From assembly GCA_023634235.1 (NCBI GenBank), contig JAMKCF010000016.1:5379140-5443139 (forward strand): a stretch of 64,000 bases of DNA. The letters are read 5' to 3'. Shown here in pieces: positions 27,301 through 39,179 of this stretch (position 1 is the stretch's first letter; every line of letters begins with the position of its first letter). This DNA comes from Pisaster brevispinus (taxonomy: Eukaryota > Echinodermata > Asteroidea > Forcipulatida > Asteriidae). The position numbers and the translations under genes were made by a program. The notes under the pieces are model-generated. The model worked only from the letters and a program-made list of their open reading frames with translations, was not told the origin of the DNA and ran no database searches.

Positions 27301-27520
27301 ACAAAGACATATAGGTGTTCTGAGCTTTTGGTTCAATCTCAGCGTGATCGGGAACAAGCATTTTTCAAATCTTTCAGAATGCTCTGAGATGAAGTCTGTA
27401 CGAAGAAACAAAGGTTTTCTGAAGCTTCTCGTTCAATCTCAGCGTGATCTGGGACGAACATATTTAAAATCTTTCAGATGGCTCTGAGATGAAGTCTGTA
27501 CGAAGAAACATGAATGTTCT
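21345..27520. repeat. 3,470-bp higher-order unit, about 1.8 copies
   Basis: Matching positions 21,392/24,862, 22,145/25,615, 22,461/25,931 and 23,745/27,215 are all 3,470 bp apart, with few substitutions. Only the first copy has the 32-bp palindrome (24,046-24,077). The second reads straight through at the same place (about 27,516). Confidence 0.9.
24046..24077. repeat. Perfect 32-bp palindrome, third copy
   Basis: Identical to the copies at 309 and 2,596. The matching place in the next 3,470-bp unit (27,516) does not have it. Confidence 0.95.
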
Positions 27521-30500
27521 GAAGCTTATGGTTCAACCTTAATTTTGATATAGGTATTCTGAAGCTTTTGGTTCAATCTCAGCGTGATCGGGAACAAGCA
27601 TTTTCAAACCTTTCAGAATGCTCTGATATGAAGTCTGTACGAAGAAACATGGGTGTTCTGATGCTTTTGGTTCAATCTCAACGTGATCGAGGACAAAATA
27701 AATTTAAACTGTTCAAAAAGCTCCGAGACGAATTCTTTACGGACGAATATGGGTGTTCTGGAATTCCTGGTTCAATCGCAGCGTGATCGGGAACAAGCAT
27801 TTTCAAACCTTTCAGAATGCTCTGATATGAAGTCTGTACGAAGAAACATCGGTGTTCTGAAGCTTTTGGTTCAATCTCAGCGTGATCGGGAAGAAGCATT
27901 TTTCAAACCTTTCAGAATGCTTTTAGATGAAGTCTGTACGAAGAAACATGGGTGTTCTGAAGTTTCTGGGTCAATTTCAACGTAATCGGAGATGGACAAT
28001 TTTCATATCCTTCCGAATGGCTCTAAGATGAATTCTGTACAAAGGAACATGGGTGTTCTGAAGCTTTTGATTCAATCTCAGCGTGATCGGCAACAATCAT
28101 TTTTCAGAATGCTCTGTGATAAACTCTCTACCAAGGAACATGGGTGTTCTTAAGCTTCTGGTTCAATCTTAATGTGATCGGTTACAAAATAAAATTAAAC
28201 TGTTCAAAAAGCTCCGAAACGAATTCTGTATGAAAGATCATGGCTGTTCTGAAGCTATTGGTTCAATTTCAGCGTAATCGGAGATGAAACATTTTCAGAT
28301 CCTTCAGAATGCTCTCAGAAGAATTCTGTACAAAGAAACATTGGTGTTCTGAAGCTTCTCGTTCAATCTCAGCGTGATCTGGGACGAACATATTTCAAAT
28401 CTTTCAGATGGCTCTGAGATGAAGTCTGTACGAAGAAACATGGATGAGAAGCAGCTTCTGTTTTCAATCTCAGCGTGATCGGCAACAAACATTTTTCCAA
28501 CTTTTCGGAATGCTCCGTGATAAATTCTCTACCAAGGAACATGGGTGTTCTTAAGCTTCTGGTTCAATCTAAATGTGATCGGGGACAAAATAAAATTAAG
28601 CTGTTTAAATAGCTCTTGGATCAATTTCAGCGTAATCCTTCAGAATGCTCTCAGATGAAATCTGTTCGAAGAAACATGGGTTTTCTGAAGCTTCTCGTTC
28701 AATCTCAGCGTGATCTGGGACGAACATATTTCAAATTCTCCAGATTGCTCTGAGATGAAATCTGTACGAAGAAACATGGATGTTCTAAAGCTTCTGGTTC
28801 AATCTTAATGTGATCCGGGACAAAATAAAATTTAACTGTTCAAAAAGCAACGAGACGAATTCTGTTTGAAGGAACAAGGGTGTTCTTCAGCTTCTGCTTC
28901 AATCTCAGCTTGATCTGGGAAGAACATCTTTCAATTCCTTCAGAATGCTCTAAGATGAATTCTGTACGAAGAAACATGAGTGTTCTGAAGCTTTTGTTTT
29001 AATCTCAGCGAGATCTGCGACGAACATTTTTCAAATACTTCAGATGGCTCTGAGATTAAGTCTCTACGAAGAAACATAGGTGTTCTGAAGCTTTTGGTTC
29101 AATCTCAGCGTGATCTGGGAAAAACAATTTTAAATTCCTTCAGAATGCTCTAAGATGAATTCTGTACGAAGAAACATAGGTATTCTGAAGCTTTTATTTC
29201 AATCTGAGCGAGATCTGCGACGAACATTTTTCAAATCCTTCAGATGGCTCGGAAGTCTTTACGAAGAAATATGGATGTTCTGCAGCTTCTGTTTTCAATC
29301 TCAGCGTAATCGCGTACGAACAATTTTAAAACCCTTCAGAATTCTCTCAGATGAATTCTGTACGAAGAAACATGAATGTTCTAAAGCTTCTGGTTCAATC
29401 TCAGCGTGATCGGGGAAGAACAATTTTCAAACTTTCCAGAACGCTCCGAGATGAATTCTGTACGAAGAAAAAAGGGTGTTCTTAAGCCTCCGGTTCAATC
29501 TTAATGTGATCGGGGACAAAATAAAATTAAACTGTTCAAAAAGCACCGAGACGAATTCTGTTTGAAGGAACAAGGGTGTTCTTCAGCTTCTGCTTCAATC
29601 TCAGCTTGATCTGGGAAGAACAATTTTCAATTCCTTTTCAGAATGCTCCAAGATGAATTCTGTACGAAGAAACATGGGTGTTCCGAAGCTTTTGTTTTAA
29701 TCTCAACCTGAAAAACTTTAAAATCCTTCAGATTGCTCTAAGATGAAATCGGTACGAAGGAACATGGGTGTTCTGAATGTTCCGGTTCAACCTCAACGTG
29801 ATCGAGGACAAAATAAAATTAAACTGTTCAAAAAGCTCCGAGACGAATTCTTTACGGAGGAATATGGGTGTTCTGAAGCTTTTGGTTCAATCTCAGCGTG
29901 ATCGGGAACAAGCATTTTCAAACCTTTCAGAATGCTCTGATATGAAGTCTGTACGAAGAAACATGGGTGTTCTGATGCTTTTGGTTCAATCTCAGCGTGA
30001 TCGGGAACAAGCATTTTCAAACCTTTCAGAATGCTCTGATATGAAGTCTGTACGAAGAAACATCGGTGTTCTGAAGCTTTTGGTTCAATCTCAGCGTGAT
30101 CCGGAAGAAGCATTTTTCAAACCTTTCAGAATGCTTTTAGATGAAGTCTGTACGAAGAAACATGGGTGTTCTGAAGTTTCTGGGTCAATTTCAACGTAAT
30201 CGGAGATGGACAATTTTCATATCCTTCCGAATGGCTCTAAGATGAATTCTGTACAAAGGAACATGGGTGTTCTGAAGCTTTTGATTCAATCTCAGCGTGA
30301 TCGGCAACAATCATTTTTCAAACTTTTCAGAATGCTCTGTGATAAACTCTCTACCAAGGAACATGGGTGTTCTTAAGCTTCTGGTTCAATCTTAATGTGA
30401 TCGGTTACAAAATAAAATTAAACTGTTCAAAAAGCTCCGAAACGAATTCTGTATGAAAGATCATGGCTAACTGAAGCTTTTGGTTCAATTTCAGCGTAAT

Positions 30501-33500
30501 CGGAGATGAAACATTTTCAGATCCTTCAGAATGCTCTCAGAAGAATTCTGTACGAAGAAACATTGGTGTTCTGAAGCTATTGGTTCAATTTTAGCGTAAT
30601 CGGAGATGAAACATTTTCAGATCCTTCAGAATGCTCTCAGAAGAATTCTGTGCGAAGAAACATTGGTGTTCTGAAGCTTCTCGTTCAATCTCAGCGTGAT
30701 CTGGGAAGAACAATTTTCAATTCCTTCAGAATGCTCCAAGATGAATTCTGTACGAAGAAACATGGGTGTTCCGAAGCTTTTGTTTTAATCTCAACCTGAA
30801 AAACTTTAAAATCCTTCAGATTGCTCTAAGATGAAATCGGTACGAAGGAACATGGGTGTTCTGAATGTTCCGGTTCAACCTCAACGTGATCGAGGACAAA
30901 ATAAAATTAAACTGTTCAAAAAGCTCCGAGACGAATTCTTTACGGAGGAATATGGGTGTTCTGAAGCTTTTGGTTCAATCTCAGCGTGATCGGGAACAAG
31001 CATTTTCAAACCTTTCAGAATGCTCTGATATGAAGTCTGTACGAAGAAACATGGGTGTTCTGAAGCTTTTGATTCAATCTCAGCGTGATCGGCAACAATC
31101 ATTTTTCAAACTTTTCAGAATGCTCTGTGATAAACTCTCTACCAAGGAACATGGGTGTTCTTAAGCTTCTGGTTCAATCTTAATGTGATCGGTTACAAAA
31201 TAAAATTAAACTGTTCAAAAAGCTCCGAAACGAATTCTGTATGAAAGATCATGGCTGTTCTGAAGCTATTGGTTCAATTTCAGCGTAATCGGAGATGAAA
31301 CATTTTCAGATCCTTTAGAATGCTCTCAGAAGAATTCTGTACGAAGAAACATTGGTGTTCTGAAGCTTCTCGTTCAATCTCAGCGTGATCTGGGACGAAC
31401 ATATTTCAAATCTTTCAGATGGCTCTGAGATGTAGTCTGTACGAAGAAACATGGATGAGAAGCAGCTTCTGTTTTCAATCTCAGCGTGAACGGGGACGAA
31501 CAATTTTAAAACCCTTCAGAATGCTCTAAGATGAATTCTGTACGAAGGAACATGAGTGTTCTGAAGCTTTTGTTTCAATCTCAGCGTGATCGGCAACAAA
31601 CATTTTTCCAACTTTTCAGAATGCTCCGTGATAAATTCTCTACCAAGGAACATGGGTGTTCTTAAGCTTCTGGTTCAATCTTAATGTGATCGGTGACAAA
31701 ATAAAATTAAACTGTTTATATAGCTCCGAAACGAATTCTGTATGAAAGATCATGGGTGTTCTGAAGCTCTTGGATCAATTTCAGCGTAATCCTTCAGAAT
31801 GCTCTCAGATGAAATCTGTTCGAAGAAACATGGGTTTTCTGAAGCTTCTCGTTCAATCTCAGCGTGATCTGGGACGAACATATTTCAAATTCTCCAGATT
31901 GCTCTGAGATGAAGTCTGTACGAAGAAACATGGATGTTCTAAAGCTTCTGGTTCAATCTTAATGTGATCCGGGACAAAATAAAATTTAACTGTTCAAAAA
32001 GCACCGAGACGAATTCTGTTTGAAGGAACAAGGGTGTTCTTCAGCTTCTGCTTCAATCTCAGCTTGATCTGGGAAGAACATCTTTCAATTCCTTCAGAAT
32101 GCTCTAAGATGAATTCTGTACGAAGAAACATGAGTGTTCTGAAGCTTTTGTTTTAATCTCAGCGAGATCTGCGACGAACATTTTTCAAATACTTCAGATG
32201 GCTCTGAGATTAAGTCTGTACGAAGAAACATAGGTGTTCTGAAGCTTTTGGTTCAATCTCAGCGTGATCTGGGAAAAACAATTTTAAATTCCTTCAGAAT
32301 GCTCTAAGATGGATTCTGTACGAAGAAACATAGGTATGCTGAAGCTTTTATTTCAATCTCAGCGAGATCTGCGACGAATATTTTTCAAATCCTTCAGATG
32401 GCTCGGAAGTCTTTACGAAGAAATATGGATGTTCTGCAGCTTCTGTTTTCAATCACAGCGTAATCGGGTACGAACATTTTTAAAACCCTTCAGAATTCTC
32501 TCAGATGAATTCTGTACGAAGAAACATGAATGTTCTAAAGCTTCTGGTTCAATCTTAATGTGATCCGGGACAAAATAAAATTAAACTGTTCAAAAAGCAC
32601 CGAGACGAATTCTGTTTGAAGGAACAAGGGTGTTCTTCAGCTTCTGCTTCAATCTCAGCGTGATCTGGGACGAACATATTTAAAATCTTTCAGATGGCTC
32701 TGAGATGAAGTCTGTACGAAGAAACATGAATGTTCTGAAGCTTATGGTTCAACCTTAATTTTGATATGGGACCAAATAAAATGTAATTGTTCAAAAAGCT
32801 CCGAGACGAATTCTGTAATGAAAGTCATGGGTGTTCTGAAGCTCTTGGTTCATTATCAGCGTGATCGGGGATGTAAAACTTTAAAACCCTTCAGAATGCT
32901 CCGAGATAAATTATGTACGAGGGAACATGGGTGTTCTGAAGTTTCTGGTTCAACCTTAATTTGATCGGGGACAAAATAAAATTAAACTGTTCAAAAAGCT
33001 CCGAGACGAATTCTGTATGAAGGAACATGGGCGTTCTGAAGCTTCTGTTTCAATCTCAGCGTGATCGGGAACAAGCATTTTTCAAACCTTTCAGAATGCT
33101 CTGAGATGAAGTCTGTACGAAAAAACATGGGTGTTCTGAAGTTTCTAGGTCAATCTCAACGTAATCGGAGATTAAAAATTTAAGATCCTTCAGAATGCTC
33201 TAAGATTAATTCTGTTCGAAGAAACATGGGTGTTCTGAAGCTTTTGGTTCAATCTCAGCGTGATCGGGACGAACATTTTCAAATATTTCAGATGGCTCGG
33301 ATATGAAGTCTTTACGAAGAAAAATGGATGTTCTGCAGCTTCTGTTTTCAATCTCAGCGTGATCGGGTACGAACAATTTTAAAACCCTTCAGAATGCTCT
33401 CAGATGAATTCTGTACGAAGAAACATGAATGTTCTGAAGCTTCTGGTTCAATCTCATCGTGATCGGGGAAGAACAATTTTCAAACTTTCCGAACTCTCCG

Positions 33501-35590
33501 AGATGAATTCTGTACGAAGAAACAGGGGTGTTGTGCAGTTTCTGGTTCAACCTCAGCGTGATCGGGAATAACCATTTTTCGAACCCTTCAGATTAAGTTT
33601 CTACGAAGAAATATGGATGTTCTGCAGATTCTGTTTCAATCTCAGCGTGATCGGCAACAAGCATTTTTCAAACCTTTCAGAATGCTTTTAGATGAAGTCT
33701 GTACGAAGAAACATGGGTGTTCTGAAGTTTCTGGGTCAATTTCAACGTAATCGGAGATGGACAATTTTCATATCCTTCCGAATGGCTCTAAGATGAATTC
33801 TGTACAAAGGAACATGGGTGTTCTGAAGCTTTTGATTCAATCTCAGCGTGATCGGCAACAATCATTTTTCAAACTTTTCAGAATGCTCTGTGATAAACTC
33901 TCTACCAAGGAACATGGGTGTTCTTAAGCTTCTGGTTCAATCTTAATGTGATCGGTTACAAAATAAAATTAAACTGTTCAAAAAGCTCCGAAACGAATTC
34001 TGTATGAAAGATCATGGCTGTTCTGAAGCTATTGGTTCAATTTCAGCGTAATCGGAGATGAAACATTTTCAGATCCTTTAGAATGCTCTCAGAAGAATTC
34101 TGTACGAAGAAACATTGGTGTTCTGAAGCTTCTCGTTCAATCTCAGCGTGATCTGGGACGAACATATTTCAAATCTTTCAGATGGCTCTGAGATGTAGTC
34201 TGTACGAAGAAACATGGATGAGAAGCAGCTTCTGTTTTCAATCTCAGCGTGAACGGGGACGAACAATTTTAAAACCCTTCAGAATGCTCTAAGATGAATT
34301 CTGTACGAAGGAACATGAGTGTTCTGAAGCTTTTGTTTCAATCTCAGCGTGATCGGCAACAAACATTTTTCCAACTTTTCAGAATGCTCCGTGATAAATT
34401 CTCTACCAAGGAACATGGGTGTTCTTAAGCTTCTGGTTCAATCTTAATGTGATCGGTGACAAAATAAAATTAAACTGTTTATATAGCTCCGAAACGAATT
34501 CTGTATGAAAGATCATGGGTGTTCTGAAGCTCTTGGATCAATTTCAGCGTAATCCTTCAGAATGCTCTCAGATGAAATCTGTTCGAAGAAACATGGGTTT
34601 TCTGAAGCTTCTGGTTCAATCTCAGCGTGATCGGGGAAGAACAATTTTCAAACTTTCCAGAACGCTCCGAGATGAATTCTGTACGAAGAAAAAAGGGTGT
34701 TCTTAAGCTTCCGGTTCAATCTTAATGTGATCGGGGACAAAATAAAATTAAACTGTTCAAAAAGCACCGAGACGAATTCTGTTTGAAGGAACAAGGGTGT
34801 TCTTCAGCTTCTGCTTCAATCTCAGCTTGATCTGGGAAGAACAATTTTCAATTCCTTCAGAATGCTCCAAGATGAATTCTGTACGAAGAAACATGGGTGT
34901 TCCGAAGCTTTTGTTTTAATCTCAACCTGAAAAACTTTAAAATCCTTCAGATTGCTCTAAGATGAAATCGGTACGAAGGAACATGGGTGTTCTGAATGTT
35001 CCGGTTCAACCTCAACGTGATCGAGGACAAAATAAAATTAAACTGTTCAAAAAGCTCCGAGACGAATTCTTTACGGAGGAATATGGGTGTTCTGAAATTC
35101 CTGGTTTAATCTCAGCGTGATCGGGAACAACCATTTTTCGAAGTATTCATGCTTTGACATGAAGTTTCTACAAAGAAACATGGGTGTTCTGAAGCTTTTG
35201 GTCCAATCTCAGCGTGATCGGGAACAAGCATTTTTCAAATCTTTCAGAATGCTCTGAGATGAAGTCTGTACGAAGAAACAAAGGTTTTCTGAAGCTTCTC
35301 GTTCAATCTCAGCGTGATCTGGGACGAACATATTTAAAATCTTTCAGATGGCTCTGAGATGAAGTCTGTACGAAGAAACATGAATGTTCTGAAGCTTATG
35401 GTTCAATCTTAATTTTGATATGGGACCAAATAAAATGTAATTGTTCAAAAAGCTCCGAGACGAATTCTGTAATGAAAGTCATGGGTGTTCTGAAGCTCTT
35501 GGTTCATTATCAGCGTGATCGGGGACAAAATAAAATTAAACTGTTCAAAAAGATCCGAGACGAATTCTGTATGAAGGAACATGGGCGTTC
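27521..35590. repeat. Less homogeneous satellite with 2.76-kb and 1.09-kb repeats
   Basis: Monomers differ more from each other than in the left part. Longer repeats are still visible: 31,315 and 34,078 match at a distance of 2,763 bp, and 29,777 and 30,865 at 1,088 bp. Variants with TTGGTGTTCTGAAGC, GAGAAGCAGCTTCTG and TCGGTTACAAAATAAAA are concentrated here. Confidence 0.85.
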
Positions 35591-37360
35591 TGAAGCTTCT
35601 GTTTCAATCTCAGCGTGATCGGGAACAAGCATTTTTCAAACCTTTCAGAATGCTCTGAGATGAAGTCTGTACGAAAAAACATGGGTGTTCTGAAGTTTCT
35701 AGGTCAATCTCAACGTAATCGGAGATTAAAAATTTAAGATCCTTCAGAATGCTCTAAGATTAATTCTGTACGAAGAAACATGGGTGTTCTGAAGCTTTTG
35801 GTTCAATCTCAGCGTGATCGGGACGAACATTTTCAAATATTTCAGATGGCTCGGATATGAAGTCTTTACGAAGAAAAATGGATGTTCTGCAGCTTCTGTT
35901 TTCAATCTCAGCGTGATCGGGTACGAACAATTTTAAAACCCTTCAGAATGCTCTCAGATGAATTCTGTACGAAGAAACATGAATGTTCTGAAGCTTCTGG
36001 TTCAATCTCATCGTGATCGGGGAAGAACAATTTTCAAACTTTCCGAACTCTCCGAGATGAATTCTGTACGAAGAAACAGGGGTGTTGTGCAGTTTCTGGT
36101 TCAACCTCAGCGTGATCGGGAATAACCATTTTTCGAACCCTTCAGATTAAGTCTCTACGAAGAAATATGGATGTTCTGCAGATTCTGTTTCAATCTCAGC
36201 GTGATCGGCAACAATCATTTTTCAAACCTTTCAAAAAGCTCCGTGACGAATTATGTATGAAGGAACGTGGGTGTTCTGAAGCTTTTGGTTCAATCTCAGC
36301 GGGATCGGAGATGAAACATTTTCAGATCTTTCAAAATGCTCCAAGATGAATTCTGTACGAAGAAACATGGGTGTTGTGCAGCTTCTGGTTCAATCTTAAC
36401 GTGATCGAGGACAAAATAAAATGAAACTGCTCAAAAAGCTCCGAGACGAATTCTGTACGAAGAAACATGGGTGTTCTGAAGTTCCTGGTTCAATCTCAGC
36501 GTGATCGGGAACAAGCATTTTTCAAACCTTTCAGAATGCTCTGAGATGAAGTCTGTACGAAAAAACATGGGTGTTCTGAAGTTTCTAGGTCAATCTCAAC
36601 GTAATCGGAGATTAAAAATTTAAGATCCTTCAGAATGCTCTAAGATTAATTCTGTACGAAGAAACATGGGTGTTCTGAAGCTTTTGGTTCAATCTCAGCG
36701 TGATCGGGACGAACATTTTCAAATATTTCAGATGGCTCGGATATGAAGTCTTTACGAAGAAAAATGGATGTTCTGCAGCTTCTGTTTTCAATCTCAGCGT
36801 GATCGGGTACGAACAATTTTAAAACCCTTCAGAATGCTCTCAGATGAATTCTGTACGAAGAAACATGAATGTTCTGAAGCTTCTGGTTCAATCTCATCGT
36901 GATCGGGGAAGAACAATTTTCAAACTTTCCGAACTCTCCGAGATGAATTCTGTACGAAGAAACAGGGGTGTTGTGCAGTTTCTGGTTCAACCTCAGCGTG
37001 ATCGGGAATAACCATTTTTCGAACCCTTCAGATTAAGTCTCTACGAAGAAATATGGATGTTCTGCAGATTCTGTTTCAATCTCAGCGTGATCGGCAACAA
37101 TCATTTTTCAAACCTTTCAAAAAGCTCCGTGACGAATTATGTATGAAGGAACGTGGGTGTTCTGAAGCTTTTGGTTCAATCTCAGCGGGATCGGAGATGA
37201 AACATTTTCAGATCCTTCAAAATGCTCCAAGATGAATTCTGTACGAAGAAACATGGGTGTTGTGCAGCTTCTGGTTCAATCTTAACGTGATCGAGGACAA
37301 AATAAAATGAAACTGCTCAAAAAGCTCCGAGACGAATTCTGTACGAAGAAACATGGGAGT
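35590..37360. repeat. 886-bp higher-order unit, two copies
   Basis: About 35,590-36,475 and 36,476-37,360 are near-identical (36,167 and 37,053 are matching points 886 bp apart). It is the last ordered duplication before the array ends. Confidence 0.85.
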
Positions 37361-37704
37361 TCTGAAGTTCCTGGTTCAATCTCAGCGTGATCGGGGACAA
37401 CAAATTTTCAGATCCTTCAGAATTCTCTGAGATGAATTCTGTACTAAGAAACATGGGTGCTCTGAAGCCTCTGGTTCATTTTTAACGAGATCGGGATGAA
37501 AGATTTTCAAACCTTTCGGAATGCTCTAAGATGAAGTCTGTACGAAGAAAAATGGGTGTTCTGAAGCTTCTGGTTCAATATCAGCGTGATCGGGGATAAA
37601 AAACTTGAAAACCCTTCATAATGCTCCGTGATGAAATTGGTACGAGGGAACATGGGTGTTCTGAAGTTTTTGGTTTAATCTCATCGTGATCGGGGACCAG
37701 ATTT
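37361..37704. repeat. Terminal monomers of the satellite array
   Basis: Three or so monomers with more private substitutions (for example GGTTCATTTTTAACGAGATC) lead to the array end. The last recognisable monomer word is CATCGTGATCGGGGACCAG near 37,700. Confidence 0.8.
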
Positions 37705-37802
37705 GGTGTAATCTTGTTTGAAATGAATACTTGTTATCAAAAGTGATCATCACATTTGTATATAGTTTTAAAAATTCGGATCTTGTTTTAGACCGGAAGT
37801 AA

Positions 37803-37819
37803 AGGTCAAAGTGAGGTCA
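37803..37819 (+). promoter_or_regulatory. Possible DR5 nuclear-receptor half-site pair
   Basis: AGGTCA, five bases, AGGTCA: two perfect nuclear-receptor half-sites as a direct repeat with a 5-bp spacer, the spacing known for retinoic-acid-receptor type sites. An ETS-like CCGGAAGT lies just upstream. The match is seen directly. Any function is a guess, because it sits in a duplicated repeat and no promoter is evident. Confidence 0.3.
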
Positions 37820-37946
37820 TGATTGAACGTAAAATGTCGCAAATTTTGTAAGCTACAATACAACACAAACGTTACGACTTTATGACCTGTGGTTCAGGAG
37901 ATATGATTTGTTAAAGATTTCAGCTTCCTGTTTGGACCGGAAGTAA

Positions 37947-37963
37947 AGGTCAAAGTGTGGTCA
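37947..37963 (+). promoter_or_regulatory. Second, mutated DR5-like site
   Basis: The duplicated copy of the site at 37,803 reads AGGTCA, five bases, TGGTCA, so one half-site has a single change. Confidence 0.2.
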
Positions 37964-38017
37964 TCTTCAAAAATAAATGTTTGCATTTTTTTTTGTAAGC
38001 TACAAAACAACACAAAC

Positions 38018-38091
38018 TCGCGTCGTCGCATCGCTCTGTCGCCCGTCGCGTCGTGCCGTCGCCCGTCACGTCGCCCAACGCGACGACCACT
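38018..38091. repeat. GC-rich GTCGC-type short repeat
   Basis: The stretch is built of imperfect GTCGC/CGTCG pentamers and is far richer in G+C than everything around it. Confidence 0.7.
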
Positions 38092-38369
38092 TCTAATCAG
38101 TTCTCCTCTTTTTAATACTTGTTTCTCAATCGACACAGGGACAAACTTTTCGTCGATGTGAGTGGACCAGATCGTCCTCCACGAGCGCATGTAATGTGAA
38201 TGCTCGTGACAGAGCTCGGTTTGCAATAATGTGCAAAAGTTGTCGGTTTGAGGTCAACGGGTGCATGTGTGCAAATTTTTTTATTTGTAAAGTAAGTACA
38301 CATGGAAAACATGTTCAGTACGAGTTTCTTTGGGAGTTTTTGTTTTAAATAATAAATTGGCCTATACTT

Positions 38370-38690
38370 GTATGGGTGCGTATTTCAGTGTGTTATTTAT
38401 TCAATGTTGGTGATTGTAAGACTGGCCCAGTAGCTTCAGGATCAGTCTTAGCGAGTTTGGATTTGAAAATATTCAACTTGCAGAACACGCTTGAGTCTTT
38501 TTGTTTTGTGATAAGAAATGAGCCTGGGTATTTTGGAGCTACTGTGATTGGAAACGAACGCTTTTAAAAGTGCTCAGATCAGGCTGAAATTAGTTTTGTA
38601 ATAAACTTCTGGTTCAGTCTGAGGAATTTTAGAGATGGAAAAGTTCAACGTGGTCAGAACACGCTTAGGTTGTGTCATCTCCCACCGATG
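38370..38690. repeat. Decayed satellite monomers outside the array
   Basis: Words such as TTCTGGTTCAGTCTGAG, GATTGGAAACGAACG and CAGAACACGCTTAGG line up with the satellite's TTCTGGTTCAATCTCAG, GATCGGGGACGAAC and CAGAATGCTCTGAG in the same order. Divergence is heavy, and one monomer looks truncated (the CAGTCT words are about 173 bp apart). I read this as old, unhomogenised satellite. Confidence 0.6.
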
Positions 38691-39179
38691 ATATATGTAT
38701 GTTGCTAATTTTTTTAACGTTTCTCTTTTGCGTCAATCTATTTGCATAATGTCAGAGTTCACAACCCTCGACCAATCTCTTGCTGGCATCTCAGGAATCT
38801 TGTTTTAGGGTGCGGCAAACCTATACCCCTGTACGTACCTCTTTGTTTCATCAATCTAGGTACCTGGGTGCGGGAATTCTTAAGTCACTTCTGTTTCTGT
38901 TTTTGTTTGGTTCAGTTCACCTTATTTTCTGTAGTCAACCCAGGGTATTTTTCGTTGCAAAGCTCGTAAGTAGAATATTTCTTCAATTATATAAGATTTA
39001 CTATCACTTGTTTCCATTGTATAAATGTGTTGGTTATTGTAAATTATTTCCTTTTCTACTCTAATGATTTATGCCTTTTTGGTCGTTTTTCTAATTAATA
39101 ATCTTTCTAGGGCCCGATAGACCCGGTTAATATTTGGTACGTAAATGTGATTATTGTACCCCTACAAAGTTGTTAAGTC
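38691..39179. other. AT-rich stretch without a recognised feature
   Basis: No credible coding region. It lies between decayed satellite and the retrotransposon remnant and could hold untranslated or LTR-derived retroelement sequence, but I found no matching second LTR, primer-binding site or target duplication. Confidence 0.4.

Larger units (their letters stand above)
1..37704. repeat. Satellite DNA array, 99/100-bp monomer
   Basis: The whole stretch is head-to-tail copies of one monomer. A typical monomer reads through CGAAGAAACATGGGTGTTCT, GAAGCTT, GGTTCAATCTCAGCGTGATC, a TTTTCAAA stretch, CAGAATGCTCTGA and GATGAAGTCTGTA. Spacing of successive GGGTGTTCT motifs between 4,311 and 5,493 is 100, 100, 100, 100, 99, 100, 110, 100, 100, 99, 99 and 75 bp. 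That gives roughly 375 monomers in all. Most carry AAGCTT (HindIII). Reading frames stay open over runs of 99-bp monomers on both strands and close at 100-bp ones, which argues against a protein role. The array runs off the left edge of the window, so its true length is unknown. Its right end is sharp, near the last monomer at about 37,700. A centromeric or other chromosomal role cannot be judged from here. Confidence 0.97.
37791..38017. repeat. 144-bp tandem duplication next to the array
   Basis: GACCGGAAGTAAAGGTCAAA starts at 37,791 and again at 37,935, and TTTTGTAAGCTACAA with ACAACACAAAC recurs in both copies at matching distance. The second copy runs into a GTCGC-rich stretch. It is not related to the satellite monomer. 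No gene is visible from 37,705 to 38,370. Confidence 0.8.

Noticed and set aside
1..37704. Dozens of 60-140-codon ORFs on both strands
   Set aside because: They are a by-product of the 99-bp period. They overlap on opposite strands, break at every 100-bp monomer and have no conserved start or stop context.
1..37704. CRISPR array
   Set aside because: Repeats are contiguous, with no unique spacers, and the monomer is far longer than a CRISPR repeat. The surrounding DNA is animal.
1..37704. CENP-B box in the monomer
   Set aside because: The CGTGATCGGG end looks similar, but the required TTCG and the A three bases before CGGG are not in place.
38742..39064. Overlapping ORFs of 75 and 94 codons
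   Set aside because: Two frames over the same AT-rich DNA, low complexity, no family resemblance.
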